7,540 nt of DNA from Palsa-504 sp050013055 (GTDB lineage: Bacteria > Actinomycetota > Actinomycetes > Streptosporangiales > Streptosporangiaceae), in contig JBEKGC010000337.1 in assembly GCA_050013055.1 (NCBI GenBank), positions 1 through 7,540 on the forward strand. Reading direction: 5' to 3'. Position numbers and translations under genes: made by a program. This document shows positions 1-5,667 of the stretch, one piece after another. Position 1 is the first letter of the stretch. The number at the start of each line of letters is the position of its first letter. The notes below the pieces were generated by a model. It saw only the letters and a list, made by a program, of their open reading frames with translations, did no database searches and was not told where the DNA came from.

Positions 1-113
1 GCAGCTTCCACGCCGTCGTCCCGACCCCGCCCGGCCAGAGCATCCTGACCGTGACCGTCACCGCCGGAGGCCACGCGACCGGCTGGGCGCAGCAGACCGT
101 GACCGGCAACTAG
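1..113 (+). CDS. 3' end of an unidentified protein (partial)
   Basis: The reading frame is open from the left edge to a TAG at 111-113 and gives about 36 residues ending LTVTVTAGGHATGWAQQTVTGN. The alternating Thr/Val pattern and the Gly/Thr-rich tail look like the last strands of a beta-sandwich domain, as is common at the C-terminus of secreted actinomycete enzymes; this is inference from composition only. Most of the gene lies outside the window, so no function can be given. It converges with the DeoR gene, with 48 bp between the two stop codons. The frame shows actinomycete-like GC-rich third positions, which supports it being coding. Confidence 0.55.
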   Translation, partial: SFHAVVPTPPGQSILTVTVTAGGHATGWAQQTVTGN

Positions 114-161
114 GACAATGAGCCAGTCACGGAATCCTGGCTTCTCGGCGTATCAGATTCC

Positions 162-989
162 TCACTGACGCGCAGCTAAGCCGGAAGCCACCACGATCTC
201 CACCTCAGCCGCGGCCAGCGCGTCCCGCAACTCAGGCTCCGGCATCCGGTCCGTGATGAGCACCCCGATCGCGTCCAGCCGGACGATGTGCGCGAACGCG
301 CTCCGCCCGAACTTCGACGAGTCTATGACCACGATCGTGCGCTGCGCCGACTCGATCATTTCCGCCATCATCTGGGCCTCCTGCAGGTTCGTCGTGGTGA
401 ACCCGGCTCGCGCCGACACCCCGCCGACCCCGATGACCGCGACGTCCGCGCTGATCCCCTGGGTCGCAGGGAAGGCCACCGGCCCGATGGTGACGTGCGA
501 GGCCAGCCGGCAGCTGCCGCCCAGCAGGTAGACGTCACGCACCGCGCTGGGCGGCAGCGCCGGTGGTACCCGGAGGTTGTTGGTCACGATCGTGAGGTGC
601 CGCCGGATCCCGAGCGCGTGCGCCACCGCCTGCGTGGTCGTGCCGCCGTTGAGGATGACGGTCTCGCCGTCCGCGATCCGCTCCGCGGCCGCGGCCGCGA
701 TGCGCTGTTTCTCTTCGCGGTGCACCGATGACCGGTCGCTGAACGGGGTGTCGGTGGTGGCCAGCCCGGTCACGGTCACGGCCCCGCCGTAGGTGCGGGA
801 CACCGCGCCCCGCTGGGCCAGCAAGTCCAGGTCCCGGCGCACGGTATCGGCGGAGACCTTGAAGGCTTCCGCGAGCTCGGTGACCGTGGCCTGGCCCTGC
901 TCGTCGACGAACGCGGTGAGCAGCGCCCGCCGCCGGCTGGGAAGCGCACCGTCGGCGTCGCGGTCGGCAACCTGGTGTTGGACAGCCAC
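162..989 (-). CDS. DeoR-family transcriptional regulator
   Basis: This 275-residue protein has the full DeoR layout. An N-terminal winged helix-turn-helix at about residues 20-71 carries the family signature (TVTELAEAFKVSADTVRRD, then GAVSRTYGGA). A DeoRC sensor domain covers about residues 90-250, with NGGTTT at 114-119, VTNNL at 135-139, a later LLGG, and IDSSKFG near residue 225. DeoRC domains usually bind a phosphorylated sugar, and most members repress an adjacent sugar operon. The start is a GTG at 987-989, preceded on the minus strand by GAAGGGGG (996-1003) with 6 nt spacing. The gene is divergent from the sugar operon, so it is the obvious candidate regulator of that operon and perhaps of itself. 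The fifth codon from the end (177-179, residue 271) is TTA, the rare leucine codon read by the bldA tRNA in Streptomyces. Family assignment is firm; effector and target are inferred. Confidence 0.95.
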   Translation of the reverse strand: MAVQHQVADRDADGALPSRRRALLTAFVDEQGQATVTELAEAFKVSADTVRRDLDLLAQRGAVSRTYGGAVTVTGLATTDTPFSDRSSVHREEKQRIAAAAAERIADGETVILNGGTTTQAVAHALGIRRHLTIVTNNLRVPPALPPSAVRDVYLLGGSCRLASHVTIGPVAFPATQGISADVAVIGVGGVSARAGFTTTNLQEAQMMAEMIESAQRTIVVIDSSKFGRSAFAHIVRLDAIGVLITDRMPEPELRDALAAAEVEIVVASGLAARQ

Positions 990-1036
990 GGCGCACCCCC
1001 TTCAACAGGGCCCACTCTAGCGGCCGTCGCGCCGCC

Positions 1037-1058
1037 AGACCATGCAGGTCTTTGCAAA
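1037..1058. promoter_or_regulatory. Small dyads on the deoR side of the divergent region
   Basis: AGACC (1037-1041) and GGTCT (1047-1051) form a 5-bp inverted repeat around ATGCA. It is followed at once by the 8-bp palindrome TTTGCAAA (1051-1058). Both lie between the operon promoter and the regulator gene. They could be part of an operator or of the regulator's promoter. No convincing -35/-10 pair for the regulator was found: TAGAGT (minus strand, 1019 to 1014) fits a -10 hexamer but has no good -35 at 17-19 bp. Low confidence. Confidence 0.25.
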
Positions 1059-1060
1059 TC

Positions 1061-1127
1061 TATGCTGAACTAAGCTTGACCCATCGACTAAATGTGGCTA
1101 AGTTCTGCATATACCAGCATACAGAAC
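1061..1127. promoter_or_regulatory. Candidate DeoR operator array, three GTTCWGYAT copies
   Basis: Three copies of one 10-mer are visible: GTTCAGCATA on the minus strand at 1061-1070, GTTCTGCATA on the plus strand at 1102-1111, and GTTCTGTATG on the minus strand at 1118-1127. The first two extend to 15-mers in inverted orientation (1061-1075 and 1097-1111) that agree at 13 of 15 positions. The second and third face each other as a 26-bp imperfect dyad at 1102-1127 with 8 of 13 pairs matching. The copies sit upstream of the -35, over the -10, and just after the predicted transcription start, which is the geometry expected for repression, possibly with looping. Binding by the adjacent DeoR protein is inferred. 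Confidence 0.6.
1076..1104 (+). promoter_or_regulatory. Sigma70-type promoter of the sugar operon
   Basis: TTGACC (1076-1081) as -35 and TAAGTT (1099-1104) as -10 are separated by exactly 17 bp, matching the TTGACN / TANNNT pattern of principal-sigma promoters in actinomycetes. Transcription would begin near 1111, giving a leader of about 67 nt. The region is markedly AT-richer than the flanking genes. The -10 overlaps the second operator copy. No alternative promoter of similar quality was seen before the first gene. Confidence 0.6.
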
Positions 1128-1147
1128 AGCAAACTTTCGCAGCAAAC
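1127..1147 (+). repeat. Direct repeat CAGCAAAC in the leader
   Basis: CAGCAAAC occurs at 1127-1134 and again at 1140-1147, a 13-bp period, in the untranslated leader between the operator array and the ribosome binding site. It may be a further regulator contact or chance. No function is claimed. Confidence 0.3.
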
Positions 1148-1166
1148 CGCACCGCCTCCCCCCGCC

Positions 1167-1172
1167 AAGGAG
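1167..1172 (+). promoter_or_regulatory. Ribosome binding site fixing the start of the binding protein
   Basis: AAGGAG lies 5 nt before the ATG at 1178. The frame is open upstream to a TTG at 1052, but that extension would translate the promoter and operator region and would bury the Tat signal. The Shine-Dalgarno sequence and the signal peptide both choose 1178. Confidence 0.85.
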
Positions 1173-1177
1173 TCCGC

Positions 1178-2494
1178 ATGCCTAACGATGGTTCACCGCT
1201 GAGCCGACGCAGCTTCGTGAAGGGTGTCGGGGCCGTGCTCGCCGCCGGGGCGGCGGCCCCGGCCCTGGCCGCATGCGGCACCAGCAGCACCGCCGCGACC
1301 AGCGGCGGCAAGACCACGATCACGTTCGCGAGTGCGAAGTTCTTCGCGCAGGAGTCGATCGGCCAGATCGTCGAGGAGTACAACAACTCCCAGAAGCACG
1401 TGACCGTCCAGTACCAGCAGCTGCCCACGCCGAGCCAGAGCACCGAGGTCCACCAGCAGCTCGTCCAGTCGCTGTCACAGCGCGACGGCAGCATCGACGT
1501 CTACACCGGGGACATCATCTGGATCTCCGAGTTCGCGGGGGCCGGCTGGTCCGCTCCGCTGAACGACTACTTCGGCTCGTCGGTGCAGGCGCAGTACTTC
1601 CCCGGCGTCATCGACGCCTGCACCTACGGCGGGGCCATGCACGCGCTGCCCTGGTACCTTGACGCGGGCATGCTCTACTACCGCAAGGACCTGCTGGACG
1701 CGGCGGGCATCGCGCCCCCGTCGTCCTGGAGCGAGCTCGCCGCCGGCGCGCAGAAGCTGGTCAAGGCGGGCAAGGTCGCCGACGGCTTCAACTGGCAGGC
1801 CAAGCAGGAGGAGGTGCTGGTCTGCGACCTGGTGGAGTTCATCGGATCCAACGGCGGGTCGATCCTGGCCCCGGACGGCAAGACAGTGACCATCGCCGAG
1901 CCGAAGGCGGTCGAGGCGGTCCAGTTCATGTACGACACGTTCAACGCGGACAAGATCACCCCCAAGGCCGTGCTCTCCTGGGACGAGGTGCCGAGCGAGC
2001 TGCCGTTCCTCGGCGGCAAGGCGGCCTTCCTGCGCAACTGGTCCTTCGTGTGGTCCGACGCGCAGAACAAGTCGAGCTCGAGCGTCGTCGGCAAGGTGGC
2101 GGTGACCAAGCTGCCGGCCTTCCCCGGCGGCCAGAGCGCCGCCTGCCTCGGCGGGTACCAGTTCGGCATGAACGCCTCGAGCACCAAGAAGAGCGCGGCG
2201 GTCGACTTCCTCACCTGGATGTCCAGCCCGGCCACCCAGCTGAAGTGGGCCACCCAGCTCGGCCTGGCGCCGAGCCGGCCCTCGGTGTACGACGAGCCCA
2301 AGCTGGCCGCGGCCGACCCGTTCATGGTGTCGCTGCGGGACATCTTCACCGGCGGCACGCCCCGGCCCAAGACGCCGAAGTACTCCCAGATCAGCCTGGC
2401 CATCCAGGCCGGCGTGTCGGCCGCGCTCGCCTCAGGGAAAATCCAGTCCAACTTGTCCTCCACCCAGGCGCAGATCGAGCAGGTAATCGCGTGA
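1178..2494 (+). CDS. ABC sugar transporter, Tat-exported substrate-binding lipoprotein
   Basis: This 438-residue family 1 extracellular solute-binding protein captures a sugar outside the membrane and delivers it to the two permeases that follow. The N-terminus has a twin-arginine motif SRRSFVK (residues 9-15), a hydrophobic Ala/Gly-rich stretch, and the lipobox LAAC with the lipidated cysteine at residue 33. The mature part has the pattern of CUT1 binding proteins for di- and oligosaccharides: a VDVYTGDIIWISEFAGAGW-like segment, then ALPWYLDAGMLYYRKDLL, then SNGG. This layout resembles trehalose/maltose-type binding proteins (LpqY/ThuE-like), but the residues that set specificity cannot be read reliably, so the ligand is unknown. 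It is the first gene of the operon, directly behind the operator-controlled promoter. Its stop is 6 nt before the next start, and its stronger ribosome binding site would favour an excess of binding protein over permeases. Confidence 0.93.
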   Translation: MPNDGSPLSRRSFVKGVGAVLAAGAAAPALAACGTSSTAATSGGKTTITFASAKFFAQESIGQIVEEYNNSQKHVTVQYQQLPTPSQSTEVHQQLVQSLSQRDGSIDVYTGDIIWISEFAGAGWSAPLNDYFGSSVQAQYFPGVIDACTYGGAMHALPWYLDAGMLYYRKDLLDAAGIAPPSSWSELAAGAQKLVKAGKVADGFNWQAKQEEVLVCDLVEFIGSNGGSILAPDGKTVTIAEPKAVEAVQFMYDTFNADKITPKAVLSWDEVPSELPFLGGKAAFLRNWSFVWSDAQNKSSSSVVGKVAVTKLPAFPGGQSAACLGGYQFGMNASSTKKSAAVDFLTWMSSPATQLKWATQLGLAPSRPSVYDEPKLAAADPFMVSLRDIFTGGTPRPKTPKYSQISLAIQAGVSAALASGKIQSNLSSTQAQIEQVIA

Positions 2495-2500
2495 TCGCCG

Positions 2501-3469
2501 ATGTCCTCGACCTCAGTCGCACCTAAGGCGTCACCCGCCGACGGGCAAAGATCGCCAAACCCGGAAAGCACCAGGCTCCGCCCCTCCCGAACGCCCTGGC
2601 GCCAGCTGCTGGCCCCCGTCCTGCTCGTCGTGCCGATGCTCGCGAGCCTGCTCGCCGTGTCCTTGTACCCGGTGCTGCGCACGATCTGGATGGCCTTCCG
2701 CAACACCAGCCTGGAAACCCAGAGTGACCAGTTCACCGGGCTGGCCAACCTCCGCCGCCTGGCCAGGGACGCCATGTTCTGGCAGGCGTGGCGGCAGACC
2801 CTGGAGTTCACCGCGGTCACCACGATCGTCGAGACGCTGCTCGGACTGGTCATCGCCCTCGCGCTGGTCAAGACCTTCCGCGGCCGGGGGCTGGTGCGGG
2901 CCGCCGTCCTGGTGCCGTGGGCCATCCCGACCGTGGTCACCGCCCGGATGTTCAGCTGGCTGTTCGACCAGGGCGGCCTGGTGAACTACCTGCTGGTCAC
3001 CCTGCACCTGGTGTCCCAGCCGGTGAACTTCCTCGGCTCGACCACGCTGGCGCTGCCGACGCTGATGGTGGCCGACATCTGGAAGACCACGCCGTTCATG
3101 GCCCTGCTGCTGCTAGCCGGGCTGCAGACGATCCCGCCCGATCTGGCCGAAGCGGCCCGCATCGACGGGGCCTCCGCCTGGAACTATTTCCGCCGGGTCC
3201 GGCTCCCGCTGCTGATGCCTACCCTGCTGGTGGCGAGCCTGCTGCGCGCCCTCGACGCGTTCCGGGTCTTCGACCTGCCCTACGTGGTCACCGGCGGCGG
3301 GCCGGCCAGCAGCACGCAAACGATGTCGACCTACGCCTACAACGTCTTGTTCTCCGGCCTGGAGCTCGGCTACGGCTCGATGATCGCCACCGCCATGTTC
3401 GTCACCGAACTCGTCATCGCCGGCGTCTTCGGCCTGTTTATCGTCCGGCGCATCAGGCAGGAGGCCTGA
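2501..3469 (+). CDS. ABC sugar transporter permease, CUT1 MalF-type
   Basis: This 322-residue inner-membrane subunit would form half of the translocation channel. A polar N-terminal tail of about 35 residues is followed by six hydrophobic segments at roughly 36-57, 103-125, 134-155, 184-208, 235-250 and 293-314. The EAA loop that docks the ATPase is clear: EAARIDG at 217-223 followed by RVRLPLLMP. The motif LDAFRVFDLPYVVTGGGP is typical of MalF/UgpA-like permeases. The ATG at 2501 is the earliest possible start, because the upstream frame is closed by the stop of the binding-protein gene, which is in the same frame 6 nt away. No clear Shine-Dalgarno sequence precedes it, so translation probably depends on reinitiation from the previous gene. 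Family is firm; substrate unknown. Confidence 0.94.
   Translation: MSSTSVAPKASPADGQRSPNPESTRLRPSRTPWRQLLAPVLLVVPMLASLLAVSLYPVLRTIWMAFRNTSLETQSDQFTGLANLRRLARDAMFWQAWRQTLEFTAVTTIVETLLGLVIALALVKTFRGRGLVRAAVLVPWAIPTVVTARMFSWLFDQGGLVNYLLVTLHLVSQPVNFLGSTTLALPTLMVADIWKTTPFMALLLLAGLQTIPPDLAEAARIDGASAWNYFRRVRLPLLMPTLLVASLLRALDAFRVFDLPYVVTGGGPASSTQTMSTYAYNVLFSGLELGYGSMIATAMFVTELVIAGVFGLFIVRRIRQEA
3459..3464 (+). promoter_or_regulatory. Ribosome binding site of the second permease
   Basis: AGGAGG, a full Shine-Dalgarno core, lies inside the last codons of the first permease gene and 6 nt before the ATG at 3471. Confidence 0.8.
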
Positions 3470-3470
3470 G

Positions 3471-4370
3471 ATGGCAGCCATCGCCCACCCGGCTCCCGTC
3501 CCCGGAACCCGCCAGCGGACCCGCGCCCGCCATCCGCTCCGCCGCCATCCGCTCCGCCGCGGGGCGTTCGGCCTGCTCGTGATCGTGATCGCCGTCTGGT
3601 CCCTGTTCCCGTTCGCGTGGCAGGTGATCACCTCCTTCGAACCAGACCGGGACCTGTCCCGGTCCACCCCCACCTGGCTGCCCATCACCGGCGGCACCCT
3701 GCAGCACTACCGCAACGTCTTCGTCGCGAAGGACTTCGCGCCCTACATCGTCAACAGCGTGATCGTCGACGTCAGCGCCACCGCGGTCGCCCTGGTGTTC
3801 GCCGCGCTGGCCGCGTACTCCATCGCCCGGCTTCCGCTGCCCGGCAAGGGGATCGTGCTGGGCCTGGTGCTGGCGGTGTCCATGTTCCCGCAGATCTCCA
3901 TCGTGACCCCGCTGTACCAGATCCTGATCAGCCTGCACCTGATCGACACCTACCCCGGGCTGTCCGGCATCTACATCGGGCTGTCGCTGCCGCTGATGGT
4001 GTACATCCTGTGGGGTCATTTCCGCGCCATCCCGAAGGAACTCGACGAGGCCGCCCGGATCGACGGCGCCGGCCCGCTGCGCGCGCTGTGGCGGGTCATC
4101 ATTCCGGTGGCTCTGCCCGGCGTGGTCCCGGCCGCGCTGCTCGGCTTCATCGCCTCGTGGAACGAGCTGCTCCTGGCCCTGTCGATCATGACCTCCCCGC
4201 CGCGCCAGACCATCCCGGTGGGGATCGCGAACTTCACCGGCCTGTACTCGATTCCGTGGGGTGACATCGCGGCCGCCTCGGTGGTCGTCACCGTGCCCCT
4301 GGTAGTCCTGGTGCTGATCTTCCAGCGTCGCATCGTCGAAGGCGTGACCGCCGGGGCGGTCAAGGGATGA
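3471..4370 (+). CDS. ABC sugar transporter permease, CUT1 MalG-type
   Basis: This 299-residue protein is the second channel subunit of the importer. Its first membrane segment starts near residue 32 (LLVIVIAVWSLFPFAWQ), and several further hydrophobic segments follow. The EAA loop reads EAARIDG at 193-199 followed by RVIIPVALPG, the usual ATPase-docking site. SWNELLLAL near the C-terminus is a MalG-type signature. The start is ATG 3471, one base after the upstream stop, with AGGAGG 6 nt before it. The cytoplasmic N-terminus contains two exact copies of RHPLR (residues 20-29) from a 15-bp tandem duplication. The stop overlaps the start of the kinase gene, so translation of the two is coupled. 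No nucleotide-binding subunit is present in the operon. Confidence 0.94.
   Translation: MAAIAHPAPVPGTRQRTRARHPLRRHPLRRGAFGLLVIVIAVWSLFPFAWQVITSFEPDRDLSRSTPTWLPITGGTLQHYRNVFVAKDFAPYIVNSVIVDVSATAVALVFAALAAYSIARLPLPGKGIVLGLVLAVSMFPQISIVTPLYQILISLHLIDTYPGLSGIYIGLSLPLMVYILWGHFRAIPKELDEAARIDGAGPLRALWRVIIPVALPGVVPAALLGFIASWNELLLALSIMTSPPRQTIPVGIANFTGLYSIPWGDIAAASVVVTVPLVVLVLIFQRRIVEGVTAGAVKG
3528..3557 (+). repeat. Perfect 15-bp tandem duplication in the permease 5' end
   Basis: CGCCATCCGCTCCGC occurs at 3528-3542 and again at 3543-3557 without a gap. It stays in frame and doubles RHPLR in the basic N-terminal tail. Probably a slippage product that adds positive charge just before the first membrane helix. 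Confidence 0.85.
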
Positions 4371-5623
4371 GGACGCTACCCGGTACGAACTGGCGCGACG
4401 CCTACCTCGGCGTGGCCGAGCACCTGGTCAGCCAGGCGAGCCGGGCCCGCCCGGCTCTGACCGGCACCAGCGCCTGCGTCGACGCCGTCTTCCACGTCGA
4501 CTCGGCCCGTCTGGCCCGGATGGCCGCCCGCCCGGCCCCGGCCTGCGCCGATGACAGGAAAGGCCGCGAACTGCTCGACCGCGTGCTCGCCCGGATCACG
4601 GCCGGCCGCGGCGGGGAGCTGCTCACCCGGTGGCCCGCCGGGCCGGCCTGGATCCGCGCGCTGCTTGGCCCGCCCGCCCGGCACCAGGTCGGCGGCACGG
4701 GTCCGCAGGCGTCGTGGGCGCTGGCCTCTGTCGGTGGCCGTAGCGTCCTGGCCCTGGCCGACCGCAGCCCCGGGCAGCTGGCGGTGATCGATCCGCGCAC
4801 CGGCCTGTGCGCGGACGGCGCGATCGTCGCGGCGGGCTCGCTCGCCCCGTCCGGTCGCGCCACCAAGCTGCCGCACTGCATCCTGGAGTTCACCGCCGGG
4901 ACCAGCCACGGCGGCCGCACGCTGCCCCGGTCAAGCCGCATCATCCTGCGCTTCGGAGACGAGCCGATCGAGCGCGACGAGCAGTTCCTCGCGCTGACAC
5001 CGGTGCTGGCCAAGGCGGCCCGCGCCGGGCTGGTGTCCGGTCTCAACGGACTGCCCGACGATGCCGCTCAAGACAATTCGGCCGAACGGCTCTGGCTTCA
5101 AGCCCTCGTCCAGGCCTGGTCGGACGCCGGCCTGGGCGTCATCCATCACGAACTCGCCGAATTTCCCTCACCGCGCGGGCTGCGTGACGCCGCCACCCTG
5201 GGCCCGGCCACCTCACTGGGCCTGAGCCTGTCCGAGCTGTTCACGCTGACCGGCTCCCGCGGCGACCCGCGCCTGCTCGCCCGGGATGCCGCCGGGCTGA
5301 GCGGCGCCCGCCGGGTCATCGTGCACGCCGACGACTGGGCCCTCGCGGTCCACCAAGGCGACGAGCGTCACCAGCAAGGCGTCTTGCTGGCCGGCCACGC
5401 GTTCGCCGCGGCCCGGGCCTGCGCCGGGCGCCCGGCTAACGTCCTGGACCCCGCCGAGGACGCCACCTACACCGACGATCTCCCGGCCAGCGGCGCGCTG
5501 GGTGACGGGTGGCGGGTCACCTGCGTGCCCGCGCCCTATCTGCGCCGCCCGGTCGGCACGGTCGGGCTCGGCGACACGTTCGTGGCCGGCCTCCTGCTCG
5601 CCGAGAGCCTGACTCCGACATGA
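4367..5623 (+). CDS. ADP-dependent phosphofructokinase/glucokinase family sugar kinase
   Basis: This 418-residue protein has the ribokinase-like fold arrangement of the ADP-PFK/GK family, known best from archaea, where ADP replaces ATP as phosphoryl donor. Matching landmarks in order are TSACVDAV with the sugar-binding Asp39 (compare NANVDAI), VGGTGPQAS at 108-116, CILEFTAGT, SGLNGL at 224-229, the HxE motif as H260-H261-E262, SLSE at 287-290 in the place of the magnesium-linked NxxE motif, VHADDWALAV, and VGLGDTFVAG with the catalytic base Asp403. Length is slightly below the archaeal enzymes (about 450). The ATG at 4367 overlaps the permease stop (ATGA), and GGGG at 4353-4356 may serve as ribosome binding site. 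In this operon it would phosphorylate the imported sugar or its 6-phosphate to feed the aldolase. Family membership is strong; the true donor (ADP or ATP) and the sugar are not known. Confidence 0.88.
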   Translation: MRTLPGTNWRDAYLGVAEHLVSQASRARPALTGTSACVDAVFHVDSARLARMAARPAPACADDRKGRELLDRVLARITAGRGGELLTRWPAGPAWIRALLGPPARHQVGGTGPQASWALASVGGRSVLALADRSPGQLAVIDPRTGLCADGAIVAAGSLAPSGRATKLPHCILEFTAGTSHGGRTLPRSSRIILRFGDEPIERDEQFLALTPVLAKAARAGLVSGLNGLPDDAAQDNSAERLWLQALVQAWSDAGLGVIHHELAEFPSPRGLRDAATLGPATSLGLSLSELFTLTGSRGDPRLLARDAAGLSGARRVIVHADDWALAVHQGDERHQQGVLLAGHAFAAARACAGRPANVLDPAEDATYTDDLPASGALGDGWRVTCVPAPYLRRPVGTVGLGDTFVAGLLLAESLTPT

Positions 5624-5653
5624 CGCACCAGTCCGGATCGACCGAAACTCACG

Positions 5654-5658
5654 AGGAG
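5654..5658 (+). promoter_or_regulatory. Ribosome binding site fixing the aldolase start
   Basis: AGGAG lies 9 nt before the ATG at 5668. The same frame is open further upstream and has an ATG at 5620 overlapping the kinase stop, but that start lacks a comparable ribosome binding site and adds a polar 16-residue leader that would encode the Shine-Dalgarno sequence itself. Confidence 0.7.
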
Positions 5659-5667
5659 AACCGAAAC

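Noticed and set aside
114..161. Terminator between the first gene and the DeoR gene
   Set aside because: Two competing 6-bp stems exist (AGCCAG/CTGGCT at 121-142 and GGAATC/GATTCC at 131-161), but both are short and have no T-rich tail.
1037..1051. DasR (dre) operator
   Set aside because: The half-sites AGACC and GGTCT are in the opposite order to the dre consensus and separated by 5 nt.
1052..1177. N-terminal extension of the binding protein from a TTG
   Set aside because: It would translate the promoter and operators and bury the Tat signal; AAGGAG before 1178 gives a better start.
1678..2940. 420-codon open frame on the minus strand
   Set aside because: It lies antisense to the binding-protein and permease genes, has no family features and follows from the GC-rich codon bias of the real genes.
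2788..3582. 264-codon open frame on the plus strand
   Set aside because: Its Arg/Pro/Ala/Gly-rich translation is a frame shadow of the two permease genes, which have clear motifs.
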